From NCBI RefSeq assembly GCF_013870525.1, contig NZ_JACBXD010000028.1, positions 1-64,000 of the forward strand: a stretch of 64,000 bases of DNA, in the 5' to 3' direction. Source of the stretch: Amycolatopsis pittospori. Lineage in GTDB: Bacteria; Actinomycetota; Actinomycetes; Mycobacteriales; Pseudonocardiaceae. Position 1 is the first letter of the stretch; each line of letters begins with the position of its first letter. Below are positions 26,488 through 34,415 of this stretch, one piece after another. The notes under the pieces were generated by a model. That model worked only from the letters and a program-made list of their open reading frames with translations, searched no databases and was not told the origin of the DNA. The translations under genes were made by a program, and so were the position numbers.

Positions 26488-27377
26488 TCACCGCCCCGCA
26501 TCCGGCGCACGAGCGAGAAGTTGGCCAGCGCGAACCCGGCCGAGAACAGGAACAGCAGCCAGGCGATCGCGGCCGCGTATCCGGCGTCGAACTCGCCGAA
26601 CCCCTTCTCGTACAGGTACATCGCGAGCGTCTGGAACTGCCTGTCCGCGCCGCCCGTCCCGGCGACGCCGGTGTCGTCGAACAACTGCGGCTCGGCGAAC
26701 AACTGCAGCCCGCCGATGGTCGAGATCACCACGGTGAAGGCGATGGTCGGCCGGATGGCGGGTACGGTGATCGACCAGAACGTCCGCCAGCGTGACGCGC
26801 CGTCGAGCATGGCGGCGTCGTACCGTTCCTGCGGCACGGACTGCATGGCGGCGAGGTAGAGCAGCGCGTTGTAGCCCGTCCAGCGCCACATCACCATCAC
26901 GCTCACCGCGACGTGCGAGGCGAACCGGTCCGATCGCCAGTCCACCGGGTCGATCCCGACCAGGCCGAGTGCCCAGTTGACGACGCCGTAGTCCTCGGCG
27001 AACAGCTGGCTGAACACCAGCGCCACCGCGACCACCGAAACGACGTTGGGCAGCAGGACGCTGGCGCGCCACAGGGTCCGCGCGCGCAGTGGACGGTCGA
27101 GCAGGGCCGCGAGACCGAGCGCGGCCAGCAACTGCGGCACGGTCGAAAGGAGGAAGATGCTGACCGTGTTGAAGAGCGCGTTGTAGAAATACGGATCCCC
27201 CAGCAGGACCGCGAAGTTGTCCAGACCGGCGAACCCGCCGTCACCGTTGATCAGATGCCAGTGGTGCAGCGCGACCCAGGCGGTGTACAGCAACGGGAAA
27301 AGGCCGAACACGCCGAACAGGATGTAGAACGGCGCCGTCATCAGGTATCCGGCGAGCCGCTCGCCCGTACGCCTCAA
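26484..27377 (-). CDS. Sugar ABC transporter permease (MalF/CUT1 type)
   Basis: A 297-residue permease with multiple membrane helices. Its EAA motif (MQSVPQERYDAAMLDGASRWRTFWSITVP) is intact. The start is inferred as TTG at 27377: it overlaps the DeoR stop codon (TTTGA) and is preceded by AAGGTGA at good spacing. The frame is open far upstream, but the protein-like part begins here. Middle gene of the deoR-malF-malG operon. Confidence 0.9.
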   Translation of the reverse strand: MRRTGERLAGYLMTAPFYILFGVFGLFPLLYTAWVALHHWHLINGDGGFAGLDNFAVLLGDPYFYNALFNTVSIFLLSTVPQLLAALGLAALLDRPLRARTLWRASVLLPNVVSVVAVALVFSQLFAEDYGVVNWALGLVGIDPVDWRSDRFASHVAVSVMVMWRWTGYNALLYLAAMQSVPQERYDAAMLDGASRWRTFWSITVPAIRPTIAFTVVISTIGGLQLFAEPQLFDDTGVAGTGGADRQFQTLAMYLYEKGFGEFDAGYAAAIAWLLFLFSAGFALANFSLVRRMRGGE

Positions 27378-28135
27378 ACGGCGATCACCTTGATGCCGGT
27401 CTGGGCGATCTCGTCGGCGACCTGGGGATCGACGCCGGTGTCGGTGATCAGGGTGTCGACGTCGCCGAGCTCCCCGAACCGGGCGAAGTGATCGTTGCCG
27501 ATCTTGGTGTGGTCGGCCAGCAGGACCGTGCGGCGTGCGGAGGAGATGGCCGCGCGCTTGACCATCGCCTCGGCGGTGTCCGGTGTGGTGAGTCCGCGCT
27601 CGACGGAAATCCCGTTGGTCGCGATGAAGGCCACGTCGACGAAGGTGTCCTTGAGAGCACTGAGCGCCCAGCTGTCCACCGCGGCCATGGCGCGGCCTCG
27701 CACCCTGCCGCCCACCAGCATCACCGTGATGTTGGGGCGGTTGGCGAGGGTGAACGCGTTCGGCAGCGAAGGGGTGACCACGGTCAGTTCGCGATCGGCG
27801 GGGATGATGCTCGCCAGCCGCCCGACCGTGGTGCCGGCGTCGAGCAGGATCGCGCCCTCGTCGGGGACCTGCTCCAGCGCGGCGGCGGCGATGCGTTCCT
27901 TTTCGCCGGTCATCACCGTGTCGCGGGCGGCGAGACCGGGCTCGAAGCCCAGCCGCTCGACCGGGATCGCGCCGCCGTGCACCCGCCGCAGCATCCCGTT
28001 GCGCTCCAGGGCGGTGAGATCGCGGCGCACGGTCTCGCTGGTGATTTCGAAGCCGGCCGCGAGCGACGCCACGTCGACCCGGCCGTCCTGCCGGGCCTGC
28101 TTGAGAATGGCGCGCTGCCGCTCCTCGGCGTACAA
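27374..28135 (-). CDS. DeoR-family transcriptional repressor
   Basis: A 253-residue DeoR/GlpR regulator. It has an N-terminal helix-turn-helix (QRAILKQARQDGRVDVASLA ... SETVRRDLTALERNGMLRRVHGGA) and a sugar-phosphate-binding domain (ILLDAGTTVGRLA, TNGISVERGLTTPD, VLLADHTKIGNDHFARFG). TTG start at 28135 with the strong site AGGAGGTGA. First gene of the permease operon, and divergent from the GH127-like gene, so it likely controls both. A 27-base palindrome at 28319-28345 is the best operator candidate. Confidence 0.93.
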   Translation of the reverse strand: MYAEERQRAILKQARQDGRVDVASLAAGFEITSETVRRDLTALERNGMLRRVHGGAIPVERLGFEPGLAARDTVMTGEKERIAAAALEQVPDEGAILLDAGTTVGRLASIIPADRELTVVTPSLPNAFTLANRPNITVMLVGGRVRGRAMAAVDSWALSALKDTFVDVAFIATNGISVERGLTTPDTAEAMVKRAAISSARRTVLLADHTKIGNDHFARFGELGDVDTLITDTGVDPQVADEIAQTGIKVIAV

Positions 28136-28318
28136 CGGTCACCTCCTGGCCTGGCGAGTATGCGGGTATGGCGACAATAGTTGGTTTCGCTTCCCAGCGG
28201 ACACCCATCGCCGGATCGGGTCGCGCGCGCCCCGGACGACGGCAGCACGCCTGCCCTATCGGACAGCGCGAGTGCCCCTTAGCCCCCGCCGCTCGTCCGG
28301 AACACGACGAACGGCGGA

Positions 28319-28345
28319 TTTACAACGTTGTACCAACGATGTAAA
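28319..28345. promoter_or_regulatory. 27-bp palindromic operator candidate
   Basis: Arms TTTACAACGTTG (28319-28330) and CAACGATGTAAA (28334-28345) are inverted with one mismatch around a TAC centre. It lies 35 bases upstream of the GH127-like start in the DeoR/GH127 divergent region and is notably AT-richer than its surroundings. DeoR binding is inferred; a LacI-type factor encoded elsewhere is possible. Confidence 0.6.
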
Positions 28346-28380
28346 TCTTGGCTGACCGGGTAGTGAAAGGGGAAAACGCC

Positions 28381-30807
28381 ATGTCAGTCCCCCGCCGAAG
28401 CTTCCTCAAGGCCACCGTCGCCACAGGTCTCGCCGCCGGAACCGGGATCGGTGCCGCCGCCGAAGCCGGAGCCGCACCGGCCTCGCCGTACATCGCCAAC
28501 CGGGCACCACTGCAGCCCGCTCCCCTGCTGCGCCTCCCGCCCGGCTCGGCCAGGGCCGACGGCTGGCTCGCCACGCAACTCCGCAAGCAACTCGACGGTC
28601 TCAACGGCCGCTATCAGGAGGTGTCGCACTACCTCGCGTTCGGCGACACCGGCTGGACGCGTCCCGAACTGGACGGCTGGGAAGAGGTGCCCTACTGGCT
28701 GCGCGGTTACGGCGATCTCGGTTACGTCACCGGGGACGCGCGCGTCCTGGCCGACACCCGCCGCTGGATCGACGCGGTCATCGCCACCCAGGCCCCGGAC
28801 GGCTTCTTCGGGCCGACCAGGCTCCGCACGCGGACCGAAGGACATGCGGACCTCTGGCCGCATATGCCGATGCTGCACGCCCTGCGCTCGCATGAGGAGT
28901 ACACAAAGGACAGCCGGGTCGTCCCGTTCCTCACCCGCTACTTCCGTTACCTGGCGGCCCAGCCGACGTCGGTGTACACCGACGGCTGGGGTCATACCCG
29001 CTGGTCCGACACGATCGACGTCGTCTACTGGCTGTACAACCGCACCGGCGACGCGTTCCTGCTGGAGTTGGTCCGCACCATCCACCGGCATTCGGCGAAC
29101 TGGATGGACGACCTGCCCACCGGCCACAACGTCAACATCACCCAGGGGTTCCGGGAACCCGGCCAGTTCTGGGTGCTTTCGGGCGATCCCGCGCACCGCG
29201 CGAGCGCGTACGCGAACTACGACCGCGTCCAAGGGCGCTACGGCCAGTTCCCCGGCGGCGGTTTCGCCGGCGACGAGAACGTGCGGCCCGGCTACGACGA
29301 TCCGAGGCAGGGCTTCGAGACCTGCGGGATCGTCGAATACATGATGAGCCACGAGATCCTCGCCCGGACGACCGGCGACCCCATCTGGGCCGACCGCGTC
29401 GAGGAACTCGCCTTCAACCTGCTCCCCGCCGCACTCGATCCCTCCGGACGCGGCGTGCACTACGTGACTTCCGCCAACGGGATCCAGCTCGACCGGCAGC
29501 CGAAGACGCTGAGCCAGTTCGACAATCCCTTCGCCATGCAGGCGTACGAACCGGGTATCGACAACTACCGTTGCTGCCCGCACAACTACGGCATGGGCTG
29601 GCCGTACTACGTCGAGGAGATGTGGCAGGCCACGGCCGACGGCGGGCTCTGCGCGATGCTGTACGGCGCTTCCAAGGTGACCGTGAAGGCCGTCGAAGGT
29701 ACCGCGGTGACCGTCACCCAATCGACCACATACCCGTTCTCGGACACGATCACGTTCACCTTCTCACTGTCGAAACCGACGGAATTCCCCTTCAAGGTCA
29801 GGATTCCCGGCTGGTGCCCGTCGCCTTCACTGTCGGTCAACGGCGGCGCGGTCACCGCCGGCGGCGGTCCGCGCTACGAAACCGTGCGCCGGGTCTGGCG
29901 TTCCGGCGACCGCGTCACCCTGCGGCTGCCGATGACGACCCGCATCCGGCTCTGGACGCGCAACCACAACTCCGTCTCGGTCGACCGCGGGCCGCTGACG
30001 TTCTCCCTCGCGGTACAGGAGAACTGGAGTCGCGTGGCAGGAAACGAACAATGGCCGGTGTACGAGGTCCGGCCGGGCTCCGCGTGGAACTACGGATTGG
30101 TGCCGCAGGCCGGTTTCGCGGTCGTGGCGAGCGGCGGGAATCCGCTCGACCCGTTCACCCCGGGGAACAGCCCGGTCCGGCTCACCACCGACGCGCAGCG
30201 CATCGGCGCGTGGCAGGCCGACGAGCAGAACGTGATCGCCGAACTGGCCGACGGTCCGGTGGCCGCGAACACCCCTGTCGAACGCGTGACGCTGATCCCG
30301 ATGGGAGCCGCGCGGCTGCGGGTCACCTCGTTCCCGCAGACCGGTGGCTCCCTGGAATGGCGCACGGGCTGGACCCGGATCGAGAACCGCAATTCCGGCA
30401 AGGTCCTCGGTGTCGACCGGATGTCCACCGAGAACTCCGCGCAGGTCGTCCAGTTCCACGACAACGGGACGGCGGACCACCTGTGGCGCACCATCGACAA
30501 CGGCGACGGCTGGTTCCGTATCCAGAACCGCCACTCCGGCAAGGTCCTCGGTGTCGATCAGATGTCCACGGCGAACTCCGCGCGCGTGGTCCAGTTCGGC
30601 GACAACGGCACGGCCGACCACCTGTGGCGGTTCGTGGACAACGGCGATGGCTGGTTCCGCGTCCAGAACCGTAACTCCGGCAAGGTCCTCGGCGTGGACC
30701 AGATGTCCACCGCGGACTCGGCGATCGTCGTGCAGTTCGACGACAACGGGACCGCCGACCACCTGTGGCGCCTGCTCGACCAGCCCTCCGCCGTGGCGTC
30801 CGGCTGA
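28381..30807 (+). CDS. Secreted GH127-like glycoside hydrolase with ricin-type lectin repeats
   Basis: An 808-residue exported protein with a Tat signal (SVPRRSFLKATVATG, residues 2-16). The catalytic part (about 50-640) resembles beta-L-arabinofuranosidase (GH127/DUF1680) proteins; the paired cysteines C398-C399 in NYRCCPHN match the zinc/nucleophile cysteine region of that family. Residues ~660-808 are three near-identical 47-residue beta-trefoil repeats (NRNSGKVLGVD, HLWR) like ricin-B/CBM13 domains, probably for binding plant polysaccharide. ATG 28381 is preferred over the upstream frame start at 28348 because AAAGGGG precedes it and the Tat motif starts there. Divergent from DeoR; sugars released could feed the adjacent importer. 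Confidence 0.85.
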   Translation: MSVPRRSFLKATVATGLAAGTGIGAAAEAGAAPASPYIANRAPLQPAPLLRLPPGSARADGWLATQLRKQLDGLNGRYQEVSHYLAFGDTGWTRPELDGWEEVPYWLRGYGDLGYVTGDARVLADTRRWIDAVIATQAPDGFFGPTRLRTRTEGHADLWPHMPMLHALRSHEEYTKDSRVVPFLTRYFRYLAAQPTSVYTDGWGHTRWSDTIDVVYWLYNRTGDAFLLELVRTIHRHSANWMDDLPTGHNVNITQGFREPGQFWVLSGDPAHRASAYANYDRVQGRYGQFPGGGFAGDENVRPGYDDPRQGFETCGIVEYMMSHEILARTTGDPIWADRVEELAFNLLPAALDPSGRGVHYVTSANGIQLDRQPKTLSQFDNPFAMQAYEPGIDNYRCCPHNYGMGWPYYVEEMWQATADGGLCAMLYGASKVTVKAVEGTAVTVTQSTTYPFSDTITFTFSLSKPTEFPFKVRIPGWCPSPSLSVNGGAVTAGGGPRYETVRRVWRSGDRVTLRLPMTTRIRLWTRNHNSVSVDRGPLTFSLAVQENWSRVAGNEQWPVYEVRPGSAWNYGLVPQAGFAVVASGGNPLDPFTPGNSPVRLTTDAQRIGAWQADEQNVIAELADGPVAANTPVERVTLIPMGAARLRVTSFPQTGGSLEWRTGWTRIENRNSGKVLGVDRMSTENSAQVVQFHDNGTADHLWRTIDNGDGWFRIQNRHSGKVLGVDQMSTANSARVVQFGDNGTADHLWRFVDNGDGWFRVQNRNSGKVLGVDQMSTADSAIVVQFDDNGTADHLWRLLDQPSAVASG
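30361..30783 (+). repeat. Three tandem 141-bp coding repeats (lectin domain)
   Basis: The end of the GH127-like gene holds three tandem 141-base units. They encode nearly identical 47-residue modules of the form NRxSGKVLGVDxMSTxxSAxVVQFxDNGTADHLWR. Differences are few and mostly conservative. Confidence 0.88.
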
Positions 30808-30991
30808 TCACGCGTGCCGTCCGTCCAATCACAAGTGCCGTCCGCCTGATCACAGGTGTCGTCCATCTGATCACCGCACCGGCAAGACCCCCGCGGCGCG
30901 ACTCACGGCCGCCAACGAGATCAGCCGTGATCAGACGGACGGCACACGTGATCAGACGGACGCCATGCGTGATTGGACGGACGGCACACGG
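30805..30991. repeat. 21-bp-periodic inverted repeat array, family A, copy 2
   Basis: Starts inside the stop codon of the GH127-like gene (TGATCACGCG). Three direct units (GTGCCGTCCGTCCAATCACAA and two variants, to 30874) face three inverted units (CGTGATCAGACGGACGGCACA and variants, 30926-30991) across a ~50-base spacer. Same unit as at 15420 and 44682. Lies between convergent genes. The rest of the gap to glmS (30992-31111) holds no convincing gene. Confidence 0.88.
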
Positions 30992-31111
30992 ACTGGCTAG
31001 TCCTCCGGGAGCTCGTGCTCGCCGCGGCGGCGATCTTCTGGACGATGAGCGGCCGGCCGTCCGGCGACTTCACCGTCGGGTTGACCGAATAGGCGACCTT
31101 CGGCGACAGGG

Positions 31112-32932
31112 TCACTCCACGGTGACGGACTTCGCCAGGTTGCGCGGCTTGTCGATGTCGTGGCCGAGGATCAGCGCCGCGTGATAGGCCAGCAGCTGCA
31201 GCGGGATCGTCAGCAGGATCGGGTCGAGTTCCGGCTCAGAACGCGGGACGACGAACCGCGGCACGTCGAGATCCCCGAAGTCGACGTCCTCGTGGGTGAT
31301 CGCCAGCACCGGCCCCTTGCGCGCTTTGATCTGCTGCACAGCGGCGAGGTTGCGGTCGGCGAGGTCGTCGGACGGCACGATCGCCACCGTCGGCAGCGAC
31401 TCGTCGATCAGTGCGAGCGGACCGTGCTTGAGTTCGGAGGTCTGGTAGGCCTCCGCGTGCCGGTACGAGATCTCCTTGAACTTCTGCGCACCTTCCCGCG
31501 CCACCGGGAAGCCCCGGACGCGGCCGATGAAGAACAGGCTTCGCGCGTCCGCACAGGTCTTGGCGTGCTCCGCGATCGCGGACTCCGCCTCCACGATGGT
31601 CGCGACCTGCTTCGGCAGGGCGCGGATGGCGGCGACGATCCGCTGTCCGTCCGCATTGGACAGATCGCGGACCCGGCCCAGCGCCAGCGCGATCATCGCG
31701 AAACCGACGGCCATGTTGGTGAGCGCCTTCGTCGAGGCGACCGCGATCTCCGGCCCCGCGTGCAGGTACAGCCCACCTTCGCATGCCCGCGCGATCGTCG
31801 AGCCGACGACGTTGACGAGGCCGACCACCCGGCCGCCCTTGCGCTTGACCTCTTCGACCGCGAACGCGGTGTCCGCGGTCTCACCGGACTGGCTGACCGC
31901 GATGTAGAGGGTGTCCGCCTCGATGATCGGGTTGCGGTAACGGAATTCGGACGCGGCCTCCGCGTCGGCGGGCACCCGCGCCAGTTCCTCGATCATGGTC
32001 GCGCCGATCTGGCCCGCGTAATACGCCGAGCCACAACCGAGGATCTTCACTCGCGCGAAACCGCGCAGGTCACGGGGTGTCAGGTTCAGACCGTCCAAAC
32101 GGGACACTCCGAACCGGTCGTCCAGCCGCCCCCGGATCATCCGCTCCAGGCATTCCGACTGCTCCTGGATCTCCTTGTACATGTAGTGCTGGTGACCCGC
32201 CAGATCGAGGTCGTCGGCCTGGATGTCGATCGCGGTCGCGGCTTTGCCGGTGTCGCTCTCGTCGACGGTGAAGGTGCGGTAGCCGGTGGCCGAGACGCTG
32301 GCGAACTCGCCGTCGTCCAGGTGCACCACCTGCGAGGTATGCCGGACCAGCGCGGACAGGTCACTGGCGACGAACATCTCCCGGTCGCCCACCCCGATGA
32401 TCAACGGCGAACCGTTGCGCGCCACGACGACGCGGTCGGGATGTCCGGTGTCGGTCACCGCGATCGCGTACGTACCCGTGACACGGGAAACGGCCTCGAC
32501 GACGGCGTCTTCGAGCGTCTTGGCGCTCGAACGCGCGATCAGGTGGGCGAGCACCTCGGTGTCGGTCTCCGACGTCAGGGTGACCCCGGCCTGGCCGAGC
32601 TGCTCGCGCAGGCTGTCGGCGTTGTCGATGATCCCGTTGTGCACCACGGAGATCCGGCCGTCCTCGGAGACGTGCGGATGCGCGTTCGCCTCGGTCGCCG
32701 GACCGTGCGTCGCCCACCGCGTATGCCCGATCCCGACCTTGCCCGCGAGCCGTTTGGGCAGCGCCGCCGTCAGATTCCGCACCCGCCCGACGATCCGGTG
32801 CACCTGGGCGCCCTTGGCCCCCAGGACGGAGATCCCGGCCGAGTCGTACCCGCGGTATTCGAGCCGCGTCAGCCCCTCGATCAGGATCGGGGCGGCGTTC
32901 TGACCGCCGATGTAGCCGACGATTCCGCACAT
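31112..32932 (-). CDS. glmS: Glutamine-fructose-6-phosphate aminotransferase (isomerizing)
   Basis: A 606-residue enzyme converting fructose 6-phosphate and glutamine to glucosamine 6-phosphate, the entry to peptidoglycan and UDP-GlcNAc synthesis. The N-terminal glutaminase has catalytic Cys2 (MCGIVGYIG) and the GHTRWATHG motif. Two SIS sugar-isomerase domains follow (SQSGETADT, ASTKALTNM), and the C-terminus PRNLAKSVTVE is the conserved end. Start ATG 32932 with GAGG about 10 bases upstream. Its product is the precursor of the UDP-GlcNAc used by the epimerase encoded at 36146. Confidence 0.97.
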   Translation of the reverse strand: MCGIVGYIGGQNAAPILIEGLTRLEYRGYDSAGISVLGAKGAQVHRIVGRVRNLTAALPKRLAGKVGIGHTRWATHGPATEANAHPHVSEDGRISVVHNGIIDNADSLREQLGQAGVTLTSETDTEVLAHLIARSSAKTLEDAVVEAVSRVTGTYAIAVTDTGHPDRVVVARNGSPLIIGVGDREMFVASDLSALVRHTSQVVHLDDGEFASVSATGYRTFTVDESDTGKAATAIDIQADDLDLAGHQHYMYKEIQEQSECLERMIRGRLDDRFGVSRLDGLNLTPRDLRGFARVKILGCGSAYYAGQIGATMIEELARVPADAEAASEFRYRNPIIEADTLYIAVSQSGETADTAFAVEEVKRKGGRVVGLVNVVGSTIARACEGGLYLHAGPEIAVASTKALTNMAVGFAMIALALGRVRDLSNADGQRIVAAIRALPKQVATIVEAESAIAEHAKTCADARSLFFIGRVRGFPVAREGAQKFKEISYRHAEAYQTSELKHGPLALIDESLPTVAIVPSDDLADRNLAAVQQIKARKGPVLAITHEDVDFGDLDVPRFVVPRSEPELDPILLTIPLQLLAYHAALILGHDIDKPRNLAKSVTVE

Positions 32933-32988
32933 GAAGAGTCAACCTCGCAAAGAAAGGACGGTGTCACGCGAATTCCGGGCGTGATCCG

Positions 32989-33258
32989 TCAGCCGTAGAC
33001 GATGCGGCGCAGTTGCCGCTCGGACAGATCGGGAGGAGCGACGAGCCGCCGGGTCAGTTCCTCGGCGATCCGGGGGAAGATCTCGGGGTTCTTCCTGCCT
33101 TCGGCCTGCAACTGGGCATGCCGCGACCGGACGTACTGCTCGACCGGCTGCCGGTAGAACGCCAGGACGTCCTCGACGACGCGTGCCGCGATGGCCGTCG
33201 ACAGACCCGTCGACAAGGCCACCTGCTCGACGATGTCCGCGTCCTCCACGCCACTCAT
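32989..33258 (-). CDS. Small hypothetical protein
   Basis: An 89-residue soluble helical protein (from ATG 33258; a second ATG at 33261 adds one residue). It is basic at the C-terminus (LSERQLRRIVYG), with a mid-section QPVEQYVRSRHAQLQAEGRKNPEIF. Not recognised. It is 56 bases upstream of glmS on the same strand and could be co-transcribed with it. Strong third-position GC bias and a clean start support a real gene. Confidence 0.65.
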   Translation of the reverse strand: MSGVEDADIVEQVALSTGLSTAIAARVVEDVLAFYRQPVEQYVRSRHAQLQAEGRKNPEIFPRIAEELTRRLVAPPDLSERQLRRIVYG

Positions 33259-33276
33259 CATGCACAGCGACGCCTC

Positions 33277-33320
33277 GAAACGCTAGTTCTTGCCCGAAAT
33301 CGGGCAAGAACTAGCGTTTC
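33277..33320. terminator. Perfect 20-bp hairpin ending the M20 peptidase transcript
   Basis: GAAACGCTAGTTCTTGCCCG (33277-33296) and its exact complement (33301-33320) flank a 4-base loop. The arm overlaps the M20 peptidase stop codon. It lies only 18 bases upstream of the start of the small gene at 33258, so that gene must be read through or have a promoter inside the hairpin region. Confidence 0.8.
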
Positions 33321-34410
33321 ATTCGCGGATCGCGGCGACGAGGCCGGTGACCAGGTTCGCTCGCTCGACCATAGAGTCGACCAACAGGTATTCGTGATCC
33401 GCGTGGGCGCCACCGCCGACGGCGCCCAGGCCGTCGAGGGTCGGCACGCCGATCGCGGCGGTGAAGTTGCCGTCGCTCCCGCCGCCGACGGCCACGCCCT
33501 CGACGCCGGGCAGCAGCCGTTCCGCGATGGCGAAGAGGCTCGCGGAGGCGGACTCAGGCATCGGCGGACGGTGGATCCCGCCGCTCACGGTGATCTTCGC
33601 CCCGATCAGGTGTGGGGTCAGCGCCGCGAAGGCCGCTTCGACGCGGTCCTTCTCGGCGGCGGACTCGACCCGGACGTCGACCACGATCGTCGCGGAGGCG
33701 GGGACGACGTTGCTCGCGGTTCCCGCCGTCGCGACGGCGGGGGTGACGGTCGTCCCGATCTCGGGCCTGCCGAGCGCCACGATGTCGAGCACCTGATGCG
33801 CGGCTTCGGTCAGCGCGTTGATCCCGGCCTCGGGTTCGAGTCCGGCGTGCGAGGCCCGGCCCGTGACGACCACCTCGAACGTGCCACAGCCCTTGCGGCC
33901 GATCTTGACGCCGCCCCCGTCCGCGGCGCCTTCGAAGACGAGCACCCTCCCGCAGACCCGGCCGCGTTCCTCGATGAGTGCCCGGGAAGCGTGCGACCCG
34001 ATTTCCTCGTCGGCCGTCACCAGGATCTCGACGCCGGTCGGATCGTCGAGCGCCGACAGCCCGTGGATCGCCTGCACCAAGCCGCCGAGCATGTCGAACA
34101 CGCCGGGCCCGGTCACCCGGCCGTCCTCGACCGTGAACGGGCGGCGGGCCAGCGTCCCGATCGGGAAGACGGTGTCGTGGTGCCCGAGGATCAGCACCCG
34201 CGGCTCACCTCCGCCGGACCAGCGGACCATCGGGCCCGCCACGCTTTCCACCAGGGTCGCCCGCCCGCCGAGCCGGTTCTCGATGATGGCGGCGACGGCC
34301 TCGGCCGACGTCGTCAGGGCTTCGATGTCCCCCGAGGGGGATTCGATCTCGACAAGGGTCCTGAGGTCTTCGAGCATCGCGTCCACGGTCACCCGGACAC
34401 CTTCGCGCAT
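33319..34410 (-). CDS. M20-family metallopeptidase (carboxypeptidase G2-like)
   Basis: A 363-residue cytoplasmic zinc peptidase of the M20/M25 group. Metal-binding motifs: LGHHDTVFP with the first His/Asp, the acidic pair in TADEEIGS, and the final His in GGGAHADHEYL. A dimerisation domain is in the middle (SHAGLEPEAG). Family members cleave C-terminal glutamate or acyl groups from amino acids and peptides; substrate unknown. ATG 34410 is favoured by GGGGTGA upstream; GTG 34419 would overlap the glycosyltransferase stop. It follows the glycosyltransferase on the same strand with 5 bases between, so they form an operon. Confidence 0.9.
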   Translation of the reverse strand: MREGVRVTVDAMLEDLRTLVEIESPSGDIEALTTSAEAVAAIIENRLGGRATLVESVAGPMVRWSGGGEPRVLILGHHDTVFPIGTLARRPFTVEDGRVTGPGVFDMLGGLVQAIHGLSALDDPTGVEILVTADEEIGSHASRALIEERGRVCGRVLVFEGAADGGGVKIGRKGCGTFEVVVTGRASHAGLEPEAGINALTEAAHQVLDIVALGRPEIGTTVTPAVATAGTASNVVPASATIVVDVRVESAAEKDRVEAAFAALTPHLIGAKITVSGGIHRPPMPESASASLFAIAERLLPGVEGVAVGGGSDGNFTAAIGVPTLDGLGAVGGGAHADHEYLLVDSMVERANLVTGLVAAIRE

Positions 34411-34415
34411 GGTCG

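Noticed and set aside
30805..30991. Coding heptad repeats (CRPSDHK-like) read through the 21-bp units
   Set aside because: A 21-base period keeps any frame open, but there is no start or ribosome site, and the units occur in gene gaps in both orientations.
32933..32988. glmS ribozyme
   Set aside because: The leader is only 56 bases long, too short for the ribozyme, which is also not expected in actinobacteria.
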